Notes: generated by a model not told the origin, from the sequence alone. Positions 52,178 to 62,057 are shown, counted from the first letter of the stretch. The stretch is DNA of 64,000 bases from CAVSXS01 sp963767715 (GCA_963767715.1 CAVYFA010000005.1:288781-352780); one strand, 5' to 3'. Numbers and translations: made by a program.

Positions 52178-53317
52178 ATGGTCATAGCCCAACGAAGGCG
52201 ACAGGTATACTCTGCCTTTTTTGCTATACTCCTGCTCTTCATTTTGACCGCGTGTTCTGCCGCCACATCACCCGGCACGCAGCCTCGCTCGCTTGTATCG
52301 CCTCAAATTTCCTCGAACAATGCTTCACCGACGCTGCGCTCCCTCGCTCAACAGCGCAACTTCTTCATTGGCTCGACCGTTGACTACGAGGCATTGCAGG
52401 ATGAGCCGCCCTATAGCCAGACGCTGGCGCGCGAGTTCAACATGGTGACGGCGGAAGACTCGATGAAATTCGACCACACGGAGCCGCAGCCAGGCGTCTT
52501 TAGCTTCGGGCTGGGCGACACGATCGTGGCCTTCGCCAGGGCGCACGGCATGACGGTGCGCGGGCACAACCTCGTCTGGTATCGCGCCCTGCCCGGCTGG
52601 GTCGCCAACGGCACCTTCACGCGCGCGCAGCTCATCAGCATCCTGCGCGACCATATCATGACGGAGGTCAGCCACTATCGCGGGCAGGTCAATATTTGGG
52701 ATGTGGTGAACGAGGCCATCGATGACAGGGGCAACCTGCGCGATTCGATCTGGCTGCGCGTCATCGGCCCCGATTACATCGACATGGCCTTTCGCTGGGC
52801 TCACGAAGCCAATCCCCAGGCGCTGCTGTTCTACAACGACTACGGCGGCGAGGGCCTGAACCACAAATCCGACGCCATCTATGCCCTGGTGCGGGGTCTT
52901 ATCGCACGCGGCGTGCCTATCAACGGTGTGGGCTTGCAGATGCACGTCGCCCTCGATCGCTACCCCCGGCCGCAGGACCTGCTCGCCAACATGCGCCGGC
53001 TTGCCGCGCTCGGCCTGCAGGTGCAGATCACGGAGATGGACGTATCGATTCAGGGCGACCCTCGTCCTATGCAGCAGCGCCTGCAAGCGCAGGCGAGCAT
53101 TTACAGCCAGGCGCTGAGCACGTGTCTTTCCTTTGCTGACTGCACAGCCTTCGTGATGTGGGGCTTCACCGATGCCCATTCATGGATACCGGCCGCCACC
53201 GGCCATCCCGATGCGCCCCTTATCTTCGATGCGAGCTATCGCTCCAAGCCGGCCTACTATGCCCTGCTGGCAGCGCTGCGGGCGCGACGTAGGAAGGTTA
53301 TCAGGAGAAGATTCTAA
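52178..53317 (+). CDS. GH10 endo-1,4-beta-xylanase, lipoprotein type
   Basis: 379 residues. A lipobox (FILTAC, Cys26) indicates membrane anchoring after export. The GH10 barrel has FNMVTAEDSMKFDHTEPQPG, RGHNLVWYRALPGWV, the acid/base Glu179 in NIWDVVNEAIDD, LFYNDYGGEG, and the nucleophile Glu286 in VQITEMDVS, then AFVMWGFTDAHSWIP. It cleaves xylan or short xylo-oligomers at the cell surface. Monocistronic, with its own promoter. No carbohydrate-binding module, so it probably works on soluble substrates near the cell. Confidence 0.95.
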   Translation: MVIAQRRRQVYSAFFAILLLFILTACSAATSPGTQPRSLVSPQISSNNASPTLRSLAQQRNFFIGSTVDYEALQDEPPYSQTLAREFNMVTAEDSMKFDHTEPQPGVFSFGLGDTIVAFARAHGMTVRGHNLVWYRALPGWVANGTFTRAQLISILRDHIMTEVSHYRGQVNIWDVVNEAIDDRGNLRDSIWLRVIGPDYIDMAFRWAHEANPQALLFYNDYGGEGLNHKSDAIYALVRGLIARGVPINGVGLQMHVALDRYPRPQDLLANMRRLAALGLQVQITEMDVSIQGDPRPMQQRLQAQASIYSQALSTCLSFADCTAFVMWGFTDAHSWIPAATGHPDAPLIFDASYRSKPAYYALLAALRARRRKVIRRRF

Positions 53318-53535
53318 ATCTTTGCAAACCTTTGAGGGATGAGTTACGCTTGAAACACGCATCGTTGTTTCGGAAGAGCAACGATGACATCATCCGAAAG
53401 CAGAGCGATGTGTTGCACGATTTCCCCGATGCGTAAGCGGCGACTGAGGGAAAGCGTGTTGCCGCTTCTCGGTTCGTGAGGAAGAATGACTTCACATGAA
53501 TACCCCATAGGTGCAGCAGAAAGGAAAATGAACCA

Positions 53536-53937
53536 ATGTCAGCTTCCCAGGAGCGTCAACCCACCCTCGATGCGGTTGCTCCTCGTTTTCTGGTCGGAGA
53601 TATGGAGCAGGCTCTGGCATTTTATGGACAACTCGGCTTTGCGACCCCCTACCACGACGAGGGGTTTGCCATTGTCGAACGTGATGGGATCGCTTTGCAA
53701 TTCAATGTCTCCGATCCAACACAAGAACCTCCAAAGGAGGGCTGCAGAGTGTGTTATATTGGCGTCACCAATATCGAGGGGTTGTATCAGCAGTATTTGC
53801 CAACTGGCGCTATTCGGTCTCCGATCCAGGCGACGTCCTGGGGGACGAAAGGATTTTGGCTCTGCGATCCCTTTCGCAATATCCTGATTTTTGAGGAAAG
53901 CATTCCTGAAGGGGAGAGCAACATTGAAGCTCACTGA
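53536..53937 (+). CDS. VOC-superfamily (glyoxalase/bleomycin-resistance-like) protein
   Basis: 133 residues: APRFLVGDMEQALAFYGQLGF, YHDEGFAIVERDGIALQFNVSD, CRVCYIGVTNIEGLYQQY and GTKGFWLCDPFRNILIFEE show the two beta-alpha-beta-beta-beta modules. The metal or drug-binding role is typical, but the substrate is unknown. Confidence 0.8.
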   Translation: MSASQERQPTLDAVAPRFLVGDMEQALAFYGQLGFATPYHDEGFAIVERDGIALQFNVSDPTQEPPKEGCRVCYIGVTNIEGLYQQYLPTGAIRSPIQATSWGTKGFWLCDPFRNILIFEESIPEGESNIEAH

Positions 53938-54068
53938 ACGGCAAAAACTCTGAGTATTGTATTCTTACCTGAAACTTGACAATCCCCCCTCTGGTAAGCC
54001 AAGATTCACATAGCGACTTACGGCAGCATATTGCATCGCCTCCAGGCATCACCCAGAGGACAAACCAG

Positions 54069-55097
54069 ATGACCACCACCAGAAAACGCACCGAACCCGT
54101 CGATGAACGACTGGTTGCTCCTATTACTGTACCTGCTGACTCGCCCGCGCCGGTGCGCAACCCCGGCATCCCGCTCGACATGGATTGGGTGCGGCAGGCG
54201 CGCGTCAATCGCAGCGCGGTCGAGCGGCGCGCGGCCACCATACCGGCACGGCGCACCGTCAAGAAAGAGTGGCAGGCGGCGTGGCTGCTGCGCGCCATCA
54301 CCTGCATTGACCTCACTACCCTGCAGGGTGACGATACGCCCGGCAACGTGCTGCGTCTCTGTGCCAAAGCGCGCCGCCCGGTGCGCCAGGAACTGCTCGA
54401 CGCCCTGGGCGTGGGCCAGTTAGATCTCAAGGTCGCGGCCGCCTGCGTCTACAATAACCTTGTGGAAGTGGCCGTCGAAGCCCTGCGCGGGTCGGGCATC
54501 CCGGTTGCCGCCGTCTCTACCGGCTTTCCCGCCGGGCAGATCTCCTTCGAGCAGAAGTTGCAGGAGATCGAGTCCTCCGTCGGGGCCGGTGCCGCCGAGA
54601 TCGACATCGTTATTTCGCGCGCGCACGTGCTGACCGGCAACTGGCAGGCCCTGTACGACGAGGTGCGCGCCTTTCGCGCGGCCTGCGGCGAAGCTCATAT
54701 GAAGACCATCCTGGCGACGCACGAGCTGGCCACGCTGCGCAACGTCGACATGGCCAGCCTCGTCTGCATGATGGCGGGCGCGGACTTCATCAAAACCTCC
54801 ACCGGCAAAGAGTCCGTCAACGCGACGCTGCCCGTTGGCGTCGTCATGACGCGCGCCATCCGGGAGTATTGGGAGCGCACCGGCTACATGGTCGGTTTCA
54901 AGCCGGCCGGGGGCATCCGCACCGCCAAACAATCGCTCGACTGGCTGATCTTGATGAAGGAAGAACTCGGCAACGCCTGGCTCACCAACAGACTCTTCCG
55001 CATCGGGGCGAGCAGCCTGCTCTCCGATATCGAGCGGCAGCTTTCGTACTTTGTCACCGGACATTACGCGGCGGCGCATTACAACCCGATGGTTTAA
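54069..55097 (+). CDS. deoC: Deoxyribose-phosphate aldolase
   Basis: 342 residues from MTTTRKRTEPVDER; longer starts begin outside the conserved part. ITCIDLTTLQGDDTPGNVLRLC, VAAACVYNNLVEVAVEAL, GIPVAAVSTGFPAGQISFEQKLQEIE, the Schiff-base Lys in GADFIKTSTGK and VGFKPAGGIRTAKQSLDWL are DeoC marks. It splits 2-deoxyribose 5-phosphate to acetaldehyde and glyceraldehyde 3-phosphate. About 70 extra N-terminal residues resemble the eukaryotic/long DERA type. The aldehyde dehydrogenase downstream would oxidise the acetaldehyde. Confidence 0.95.
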   Translation: MTTTRKRTEPVDERLVAPITVPADSPAPVRNPGIPLDMDWVRQARVNRSAVERRAATIPARRTVKKEWQAAWLLRAITCIDLTTLQGDDTPGNVLRLCAKARRPVRQELLDALGVGQLDLKVAAACVYNNLVEVAVEALRGSGIPVAAVSTGFPAGQISFEQKLQEIESSVGAGAAEIDIVISRAHVLTGNWQALYDEVRAFRAACGEAHMKTILATHELATLRNVDMASLVCMMAGADFIKTSTGKESVNATLPVGVVMTRAIREYWERTGYMVGFKPAGGIRTAKQSLDWLILMKEELGNAWLTNRLFRIGASSLLSDIERQLSYFVTGHYAAAHYNPMV

Positions 55098-55217
55098 GTT
55101 GCAGTACCCTCAAGCGGGTCGTATAAGGATAGTGTTCCTGCCGCTCTTCGAGGGGAAAGATATACACATCAAATCCTGAAAGGAGTCAAGCATAATTGCG
55201 CATAATGGAGGTGTCAC

Positions 55218-57734
55218 ATGAATGTGATGGATATCTTTGAAACGATGGACTACGGACCCGCGCCGGAAGCAGCCGCGCCCGGCCTGACCTGGATAGAGGA
55301 ACGCTCGCCCTTCGGCCTGTTCATCAATAACCGCTGGGTCAAGCCCGCCAGTGGAAAGTACATCGATAGCGTCAATCCCGGTAATGGCAAGCCGCTGGCA
55401 AAGGTGGCCGCAGCCAACGCAAAAGACGTGGACAGGGCGGTCGCGGCAGCCCGCGGCGCCTTCGAGACCTGGGGCAAGACGCCTGGACACGTGCGCGCGC
55501 GCTACATGTACGCTATCGCGCGCCACATCCAGAAACACTCGCGCCTGCTGGCCGTGCTCGAATCGCTCGATAACGGCAAACCCATCCGCGAGACGCGCGA
55601 CATCGATATCCCGCTCGTCGCTCGACACTTCTACTACCACGCCGGCTGGGCGCAGTTGATGGAGCAAGAGTTGCCGGGCTACTCACCGGTCGGCGTCGTC
55701 GGGCAGATTATCCCATGGAACTTCCCGCTGCTCATGCTGGCCTGGAAGATCGCTCCCGCGCTGGCGATGGGCAACACTGTCGTGCTGAAACCGGCCCGCT
55801 ATACCTCGCTTACCGCCCTCAAGTTCGCCGAGATCATCCAGGAGGTTGGCCTGCCGCCGGGCGTCGTCAACATCCTCACCGGCGAGGCGTCGCAGGTGGG
55901 CGAGGCGCTGGTGAGCCATCCCGGCATCAACAAGATCGCCTTCACGGGCTCGACCGACGTGGGCCGCAGCATCCGGCGCGCCACCGCGGGCTCCGGCAAG
56001 AAGCTCTCGCTCGAGCTGGGCGGCAAATCACCCTTCATCGTATTCGACGACGCCGACCTGGACAGCGTGGTAGAGGGCGTCGTCGATGCCATCTGGTTCA
56101 ACCAGGGCCAGGTCTGCTGCGCCGGTTCGCGTCTGCTGATGCAGGAGGATATAGCGGAGCGCCTGATCGCCAGGCTGCGCGTGCGCATGGAACACCTGCG
56201 CGTCGGCGAGCCGCTCGACAAAGCCGTCGATATCGGTGCCATCGTCTCGCCGGGCCAGCTCAAGGAAATCCAACGATTGGTTGACCAGGGCGTCAAAGAG
56301 GGCGCGGAGATGTGGCAGCCCTCCTGGGCGTGTCCCACCGATGGCTATTACTTCCCGCCGACGCTCTTCACCAATGTCTCGCCCGCCACGTCCATCGCCC
56401 AGGTGGAGATCTTCGGCCCCGTGCTGGTCGCCATGACCTTTCGCACGCCCGCCGAGGCGGTCGAACTTGCCAACAACACGCGCTACGGCCTGGCCGCCAG
56501 CGTGTGGAGCGAGAATATCAACCTGGCCCTCGACATAGCTCCCAAGATCAAAGCCGGCACCGTCTGGATCAACTGCACCAACCTGTTCGACGCCTCAAGC
56601 GGCTTCGGTGGCTATCGCGAGAGCGGCTACGGACGCGAAGGCGGCAAGGAAGGCCTGTACGAGTACGTGCGTCCGACCTGGGAAGTGGAAGCCTTTGCCC
56701 GGGAACACTTCCAGGCATCCGCTACAGGCAAAGACTCTGCATCGACAAATGGTGCGAAAGCGGCGGAGCATCCGGCGAATGTAAAAGAAGATAGGGAGCT
56801 AGCAGAGGACGATGTGAGTTTGGAGGCCGGTGACGGACTGGTTGCCACCTCGAGCGGCTCGTCCAACGGCCTTCGTCCGGCTTTGCCAGCGATCGACCGC
56901 ACGCCCAAAATGTTCATAGGCGGCAAGCAGTCGCGCCCCGACTCGGGCTATAGCCGCGAGGTCTACGACCCGCGAGGCCGCGTCATCGGGCAGGTGGGCG
57001 AAGGCAACCGCAAGGATATCCGCAACGCGGTGGAGGCGGCCCATGCCGCCAGTGGTTGGGCCTCAACCACCACGCACAACCGCGCCCAGATTCTCTACTA
57101 CATCGCCGAGAACCTCTCGGAGCGAGAGGAAGAGTTCGCGCGCCGCATCGTCCAGCAGACGGGCCGGGCCTATGATGATGCCGCTGGCGAAGTGCAGGCC
57201 ACCATTTCGCGCCTCTTCAGCTACGCCGCGTGGTGCGACAAGTACGAGGGCCCCATTCATCGTCCGCCCATGCGCGGCGCGGTGCTCGCCATGCCCGAAC
57301 CTATCGGGGTCGTAGGCATGGCCTGTCCCGACGACTATCCCCTGCTCGGCTTCATCTCGCTGGTGGCCCCGGCCATCGCAATGGGCAACACCATCGTCGT
57401 CGTTCCCTCGCAAACCTCGCCCCTGAGCGCCGCCGATTGCTACCAGGTCTTCGAAACCTCCGACCTGGCCGCCGGTGTAGTGAACATCGTCACGGGCGAC
57501 CGCGATACTCTCAGCCAGGTGCTTGCGGACCACGACGATGTAGACTCCATGTGGTACTTCGGCCCGCTCGAAGGCTGCCGGCGCGTCGAACTCGCCTCCG
57601 CCGGCAATATGAAGCGCACCTGGGTCAGCTACGGCCACTCCCGCGAGTGGCTCGATATCGAACAAGGAGAGGGTCGCGAATTTTTAATCGAGGCGACGCA
57701 GGTCAAGAATATCTGGATACCATACGGAGAGTAG
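55218..57734 (+). CDS. Two-domain aldehyde dehydrogenase (ALDH16-like)
   Basis: 838 residues. The first domain (1-485) is a complete ALDH with PWNFPLLMLAWKIAPALAMGN, FTGSTDVGRSI, Glu266 in LELGGKSPF and Cys300 in FNQGQVCCAGSRL. A polar linker (about 490-560, rich in Ala/Glu/Ser) leads to a second, shorter ALDH-like domain (MFIGGKQSRP ... PEPIGVVGMACPDDYPLLGFISLVAPAIAMGNTIVVVPSQ) lacking the catalytic Cys and Glu. This double-domain layout is that of ALDH16 proteins. It begins 120 bp after deoC, so it could oxidise acetaldehyde from deoxyribose breakdown. Confidence 0.9.
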   Translation: MNVMDIFETMDYGPAPEAAAPGLTWIEERSPFGLFINNRWVKPASGKYIDSVNPGNGKPLAKVAAANAKDVDRAVAAARGAFETWGKTPGHVRARYMYAIARHIQKHSRLLAVLESLDNGKPIRETRDIDIPLVARHFYYHAGWAQLMEQELPGYSPVGVVGQIIPWNFPLLMLAWKIAPALAMGNTVVLKPARYTSLTALKFAEIIQEVGLPPGVVNILTGEASQVGEALVSHPGINKIAFTGSTDVGRSIRRATAGSGKKLSLELGGKSPFIVFDDADLDSVVEGVVDAIWFNQGQVCCAGSRLLMQEDIAERLIARLRVRMEHLRVGEPLDKAVDIGAIVSPGQLKEIQRLVDQGVKEGAEMWQPSWACPTDGYYFPPTLFTNVSPATSIAQVEIFGPVLVAMTFRTPAEAVELANNTRYGLAASVWSENINLALDIAPKIKAGTVWINCTNLFDASSGFGGYRESGYGREGGKEGLYEYVRPTWEVEAFAREHFQASATGKDSASTNGAKAAEHPANVKEDRELAEDDVSLEAGDGLVATSSGSSNGLRPALPAIDRTPKMFIGGKQSRPDSGYSREVYDPRGRVIGQVGEGNRKDIRNAVEAAHAASGWASTTTHNRAQILYYIAENLSEREEEFARRIVQQTGRAYDDAAGEVQATISRLFSYAAWCDKYEGPIHRPPMRGAVLAMPEPIGVVGMACPDDYPLLGFISLVAPAIAMGNTIVVVPSQTSPLSAADCYQVFETSDLAAGVVNIVTGDRDTLSQVLADHDDVDSMWYFGPLEGCRRVELASAGNMKRTWVSYGHSREWLDIEQGEGREFLIEATQVKNIWIPYGE

Positions 57735-57748
57735 AAAGGAGGCCAGAC

Positions 57749-58765
57749 ATGCAAGAAGATTCTACTTACAACCAGGCTCCCATACGCTGGGGCGTATTGA
57801 GCGCTGCGAACATCGCCGTCAAGCGCGTTATTCCCGCTATCATGTCCTCCGCCAGCGAGGACCTGGTAGCCGTCGCCAGCCGCGACCTGGGCCGCGCCCA
57901 GTCCCTGCTTGGACACCTGCCTGGCGTGCGCCTCTATAGTGATTACGAGAACCTGCTGAGCGATCCTGAGATCGATGCCATCTATAATCCCCTGCCGAAC
58001 AGCCTGCACGCCGAGTGGACGATACGCGCACTGCAGGCCGGGAAACACGTGCTGTGTGAAAAGCCCCTGGCGGTCACGGCGGAAGAGGGCATGACGATGG
58101 TAGAAGCCGCGCGAGCAAACGACCGGCTGCTGATGGAAGCATTCATGTATCGCTTTCACCCGCAGACGCTCATGGCCTTAGAGGAGGCGCGTAGGGGGCG
58201 AATCGGTGCGATCAAGCTGGTGCGCTCCTCGTTCTCGTTCAATATAACGATCCCACCGCGGCCTCACGATATTCGCCTGCAAGCGTCACTGGCGGGCGGC
58301 TCGCTGATGGATGTGGGCTGCTACACCGTCAACTTCTGCCGGGCCGTCTATGGACATGCCCCCATCGCAGTCGCCGCGCGCGTTGCCGCGCCGGGTCCGG
58401 GCGAAGTAGAGCGCTCGACAGCCGCCGTGCTCGATTTCGGCGAGGGCCGCTTCGGGCTGATCGACTCCAGCTTTGAACTGCCCACGCGCCAGGTTTCCGA
58501 GATCATTGGCGAACTCGGCGCCATCACAATTCCACTTCCTTTTACACCCTTCCATCTCGATACCGAGGTTATCCTGAACCTTCAAGACCAGGTCATTCAC
58601 CAGCGCATCACCGGCGTAGACCAGTACCGCCTGGAGGTCGAACACTTCGGCTCCTGCGTCCGCACAGGCACGTATCCTGCCTTAAGCCTGATGGAAACCC
58701 TCGATAACCTGCGCACCATCGAGGCCATCTACCAGTCGGCGGGGCATCAATGGCCCCTGATGTGA
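57749..58765 (+). CDS. Gfo/Idh/MocA-family oxidoreductase
   Basis: 338 residues from MQEDSTYNQAPIRWGVLSAANI, with AAAGGAGG (57735-57742) upstream; it is 14 bp after the ALDH gene and co-transcribed. The Rossmann start (GVLSAANIAVKRVIPAIMSS), DAIYNPLPNSLHAEWTIRALQAGKHVLCEKPLAVT with the catalytic Lys, and EAFMYRFHPQ are standard. The family oxidises sugars or polyols with NAD(P). Its place after deoC and ALDH suggests sugar breakdown; substrate unknown. Confidence 0.9.
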   Translation: MQEDSTYNQAPIRWGVLSAANIAVKRVIPAIMSSASEDLVAVASRDLGRAQSLLGHLPGVRLYSDYENLLSDPEIDAIYNPLPNSLHAEWTIRALQAGKHVLCEKPLAVTAEEGMTMVEAARANDRLLMEAFMYRFHPQTLMALEEARRGRIGAIKLVRSSFSFNITIPPRPHDIRLQASLAGGSLMDVGCYTVNFCRAVYGHAPIAVAARVAAPGPGEVERSTAAVLDFGEGRFGLIDSSFELPTRQVSEIIGELGAITIPLPFTPFHLDTEVILNLQDQVIHQRITGVDQYRLEVEHFGSCVRTGTYPALSLMETLDNLRTIEAIYQSAGHQWPLM

Positions 58766-58799
58766 AGGTGTCTTCCTTCTTGCGGTTGACGGAACCCCG

Positions 58800-59723
58800 T
58801 TAAATACGCACAAATCCCCGGATCAAAAGGGCCAGAGTCACCAGCAGCGCGGCCTGCAAATCACCGTTGAAGTTGGTCGCCATCAGTTGCTGGTAGAATT
58901 TGAGATCGCTCGTGGCGCGCTGCAGACGTAGCTGTGCCGGCAGGACGGTCAGTGCCGCAATTATGCTGTACCAGGGGTAGACGGGCAGGAAGGCGTCGGC
59001 GATGAAGGCCAGGGCGATAAGCAGCAGGATCAGCGAGCCCGCGATGCGCGCGCCCCGTTCGCCCAAAGCCACTACGGGGGTGATTTTGCCCGCCGTTTTG
59101 TCGGAGCGCCAGTGCAGGAAGTGATGGAAGTAGAGGACCGACATGGTGTACAGCCCGATGGGCAGCGAGGCCAGGATTGATGTCCACGTCACTGTGCCCG
59201 ATTGTACATAGTATGACCCGACCAGCGGTAATATGCCGAAAGAGATCAGGATATCCAGCTCGCCCAGGCCGTGTCCGATGTAGGCCAGTCGCAGTGGCGG
59301 GGCCACGTAGAAGAAGGCCAGCAGAAACCCGGCAGCGCCGAACGCCAGCGCCAGTGGCCGGAAAATGGTAAGCAGTATCCCGCAGAGCAGCGCGACGGCG
59401 AAGCAGACCAGCGCCAGCCAGCGATAGGACGTCATGCTCACCTGATTATTGAGCAGGAAGCGCGAGCCCGTCACCGCCGTCTGTCCTTGCGTGGCGATCT
59501 CGTACGCGGCCTGATCTACGCCCGAGCCAAAATCGAAGACGTCGTTGAGCACGTTCGCGCCAAGGTGCGCCGCCAGCGCGCCGACAAGCGTCAGCGCGAA
59601 CAAGCCCCAGGAAAAGAAATAGCTCTGTTGCCAGGCCAGCAGCGCACCGATCACCACCGGAGAGATCATCACCGGCAGCGTACGCGAGCGCGTCACCTGC
59701 AAGAACAATCGCAGCCTGCTCAT
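58800..59723 (-). CDS. UbiA-family prenyltransferase (MenA-like)
   Basis: 307 residues with eight or nine helices. The first Asp-rich motif NVLNDVFDFGSGVDQ and the second DKTAGKITPVVALGERGAR are typical of 1,4-dihydroxy-2-naphthoate polyprenyltransferase-like UbiA enzymes, which attach the polyprenyl tail to a menaquinone ring. No other men genes are nearby. A menaquinone role is likely but not proven from sequence. Confidence 0.88.
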   Translation of the reverse strand: MSRLRLFLQVTRSRTLPVMISPVVIGALLAWQQSYFFSWGLFALTLVGALAAHLGANVLNDVFDFGSGVDQAAYEIATQGQTAVTGSRFLLNNQVSMTSYRWLALVCFAVALLCGILLTIFRPLALAFGAAGFLLAFFYVAPPLRLAYIGHGLGELDILISFGILPLVGSYYVQSGTVTWTSILASLPIGLYTMSVLYFHHFLHWRSDKTAGKITPVVALGERGARIAGSLILLLIALAFIADAFLPVYPWYSIIAALTVLPAQLRLQRATSDLKFYQQLMATNFNGDLQAALLVTLALLIRGFVRI

Positions 59724-59881
59724 GCTGTTGCTTCCTTCGCCGGCGATACAGCCGTAATAATGTCGTTTATTCTAATTCATGGCGCGTTTGTATCATGTAA
59801 CTTGTCGCTATTGGCTTGAGAGGGGTTTTCAGCAGATTGGCCTCTCGCATAAAATGGCGCGAACACCGTGAATACAGGTTT

Positions 59882-60754
59882 TTACTCTTTGTTTCTGTCT
59901 ACCGGATAATACCCGAGCGAACGCGCATCTGCCACATCAGAAGGAGATGCGTCCTTCGGGCGTGCCTGTGTGCTCACATGCGAGCGGAAGAGCCGAACGC
60001 TCGTGCGAATGGCGACGATGACGGCCATGCAGGTCGCAGGGAGGAACATGATCATCTGCGCTACCCCGCCGCTCAGCAGGATAGAGAGGTTGAAGAGGAG
60101 TCCACCGAGCAGCAGGAGCACCATTCCAGCGACCGCGACGAAGCCGAGCTTGCTGTGCGTGGGGGCTTGCTGGCTCAGAGCTTGTGCCTCGCGACTTACT
60201 CGCCCAAGCAAGAGAGCTGTCAAAAGAGGATGGGCGAAGAGCACCCCCATGAACGGGATCGCGCCAAGGAGCGTCAAAAAAAGCGGTGGGGGACCTGAAT
60301 TGCCCAACCAGGAATAGCCTATAGTAAGAAGGACGATCAGGAGCAGCAAGGCCAAGGGGAGAACCAGGTCCAGGCGCTCGCGCAGACCTCCTCGCCAAGC
60401 CTGGCGGAGGAGTGTTCCAACGGCCCCCCAGGCGAGTGCAAGGCCCGCGACCATACTGACGAAACTCCAGACTGCCAGCAAATTCACCCATGTGGGAGGA
60501 GGGGGGCCGTCGCCTGGGAAGATTGCCCAGGGGAGGAGCCAGAGAGGGATCACTGTTGCAGCGGCGAGAGTGCTGAGCATGCCCTTGACCCAGCGTGGGT
60601 TGAGAGATGCGGAACGCCTCTGACTCGCCCGCCACGTGAGGTGGAGATGGAAGTGCAAATGGAGATGCCTGTCCTGTCTCTCACCGTGTGGCTGTTCTCG
60701 TGGTTCAAATTGCTGGCGCGGGCCTCGCGGCTCGTAACGTAAGGCATTGATCAT
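59882..60754 (-). CDS. Hypothetical membrane protein
   Basis: 290 residues from MINALRYEPRGPRQ, with AAGGAG in front of the ATG at 60754. A basic, His-rich N-terminus (HLHLHFHLHL) precedes about six helices: GMLSTLAAATVIPLWLLPW, WSFVSMVAGLALAWGAVG, LVLPLALLLLIVLLTIGYSW and others. The His-alternating strip may bind metal. No known family. Confidence 0.6.
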   Translation of the reverse strand: MINALRYEPRGPRQQFEPREQPHGERQDRHLHLHFHLHLTWRASQRRSASLNPRWVKGMLSTLAAATVIPLWLLPWAIFPGDGPPPPTWVNLLAVWSFVSMVAGLALAWGAVGTLLRQAWRGGLRERLDLVLPLALLLLIVLLTIGYSWLGNSGPPPLFLTLLGAIPFMGVLFAHPLLTALLLGRVSREAQALSQQAPTHSKLGFVAVAGMVLLLLGGLLFNLSILLSGGVAQMIMFLPATCMAVIVAIRTSVRLFRSHVSTQARPKDASPSDVADARSLGYYPVDRNKE

Positions 60755-61141
60755 CACGGTTCTCCTTCTGCTCGCTTGGTCGTTGCCGCCCGAATGGCAC
60801 GCGAGACGCGAGTTGCGCATCCCTAGCTCCCTCGCTCTGCCTTTCAGCGCACGTTTCACGCTGAGAGCCTTCTTCAGTCAGTGTAGCAGAGAGCAAGGCC
60901 CGTGGCAAGAGGAATTGAAAGTTTTAGCAGAGCTTTCAATTCTCTAGGAAGGATACCTGGAATATGCCAGAAATGCGACCTTTTTCAGGCATTTATTGGC
61001 GCATTTCCCATATATCTTGGCGAACGAGCCACGGGATCTGATGAAAAAGAGATGCAGAGAATGGAAAAAGGTTCCTTCCGATGCCATGCCATATTATGCC
61101 TGTGTCCTTGAATATGATGCCGGGAAGCAATTGATTGTGAC
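60755..61141. other. Intergenic region with a 10-bp inverted repeat
   Basis: 387 bp without a supported gene. GAATTGAAAG (60912-60921) and CTTTCAATTC (60933-60942) form a hairpin with an 11-base loop; the stem can be extended by AGAG/CTCT around a bulged G. No T tract follows. It may end the ABC operon transcript or be a regulatory element. Nothing else recognised. Confidence 0.55.
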
Positions 61142-61942
61142 TTAGCCCTGCTGAAGTCCCCAGCGCTCGCGGACGTGCCGCTCGATGGGAGCGAAGATCA
61201 ACTGGTCGATGGTAACGCCAATCACGATAATCACCACCATGACCGCCATGACCTGGGAGGGATCATTGAGGTCGCGCCCGGCTTCCAGCAGGTTCCCCAG
61301 GCTCAACGTGAAGAAGAGCAGCTCACCCGCCATCAACGAACGCCACGCGAAGGTCCAGCCTTGCTTCAGGCCGCTCAGGATAGCAGGCATGGCGGCCGGC
61401 AGGACCACCTGCGTTGACAGGGAGATGCCGCGCGTCCCCAGATTGCGGGCCGCCTTCAAGTAGATCGGCGGCGTATTTTTGACCCCGGCATCAACTCCCA
61501 GTGTGATCGAGAAAAGCGCGCCCATCACGACCACAAAAATGATGGCCTGCTCGCTCAGACCGAACCAGATGATGGCGAGTGGCAGCCAGCAGACGCTGGG
61601 CAGGGCCTGAAACCCCAGGATGAGCGAGCCAAACGTTTCTTCGAAGACGCGAACGCGCCCCATGAGCAGCCCGAGCGTCACACCGAGAACCACCGAGATG
61701 CCGTACCCGATCAACAGGCGCTCCATCGTAACCCCGGTGGCCTGCAGGAATTGCCCGCTCTGGAAACCGGTCACGAGGGAACTGAGGACATCGAGCGGCC
61801 CCGGAAAGAGGCCGTAGGGGACAACGCCGCTATTGGCGAACAACTGCCAGGCGACCAACAGAAGAAGATAGAACACGATGCGTCGTGCCCACTTCCCCCA
61901 GGCGAAGCGCTGCGTTGTAGACAGACTAATTGCTCTGGCCAT
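61142..61942 (-). CDS. ABC transporter permease, SsuC/TauC type
   Basis: 266 residues with six helices. The EAA-like cytoplasmic loop is KNTPPIYLKAARNLGTRGISLSTQVVLPAAMPAILSGLKQGWTFAWRSLMAGEL, typical of aliphatic-sulfonate, taurine or nitrate importers. It is third in an operon with binding protein and ATPase. A 115-bp spacer with short repeats separates it from the ATPase gene. Confidence 0.9.
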   Translation of the reverse strand: MARAISLSTTQRFAWGKWARRIVFYLLLLVAWQLFANSGVVPYGLFPGPLDVLSSLVTGFQSGQFLQATGVTMERLLIGYGISVVLGVTLGLLMGRVRVFEETFGSLILGFQALPSVCWLPLAIIWFGLSEQAIIFVVVMGALFSITLGVDAGVKNTPPIYLKAARNLGTRGISLSTQVVLPAAMPAILSGLKQGWTFAWRSLMAGELLFFTLSLGNLLEAGRDLNDPSQVMAVMVVIIVIGVTIDQLIFAPIERHVRERWGLQQG

Positions 61943-61960
61943 TGGCTACCTCCTACTTAT

Positions 61961-62050
61961 CCGACTGACTGACTGCGAAGCAGTAGAACGCAGTCTTCCT
62001 TTCCGACTGACTGAGACGAAGTCTAGCCGCGTAGCGGCGTTGTCAGTCGG
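61961..62050. repeat. Short direct and inverted repeats in the ABC operon spacer
   Basis: CCGACTGACTGA at 61961-61972 and 62003-62014, and its partial inverse GTCAGTCGG at 62042-62050, with small hairpins (ACTGCGAAGCAGT, GCCGCGTAGCGGC) between. This may stabilise or attenuate the transcript between ATPase and permease genes. Confidence 0.5.
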
Positions 62051-62057
62051 AATACGA

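Noticed and set aside
52325..53179. Long minus-strand frame opposite the xylanase
   Set aside because: GH10 catalytic motifs are clear on the plus strand; the reverse frame is a shadow.
57230..57748. Extension of the Gfo/Idh/MocA frame into the ALDH gene
   Set aside because: AAAGGAGG and the conserved Rossmann start support 57749; the upstream part is an Arg-rich shadow of ALDH.
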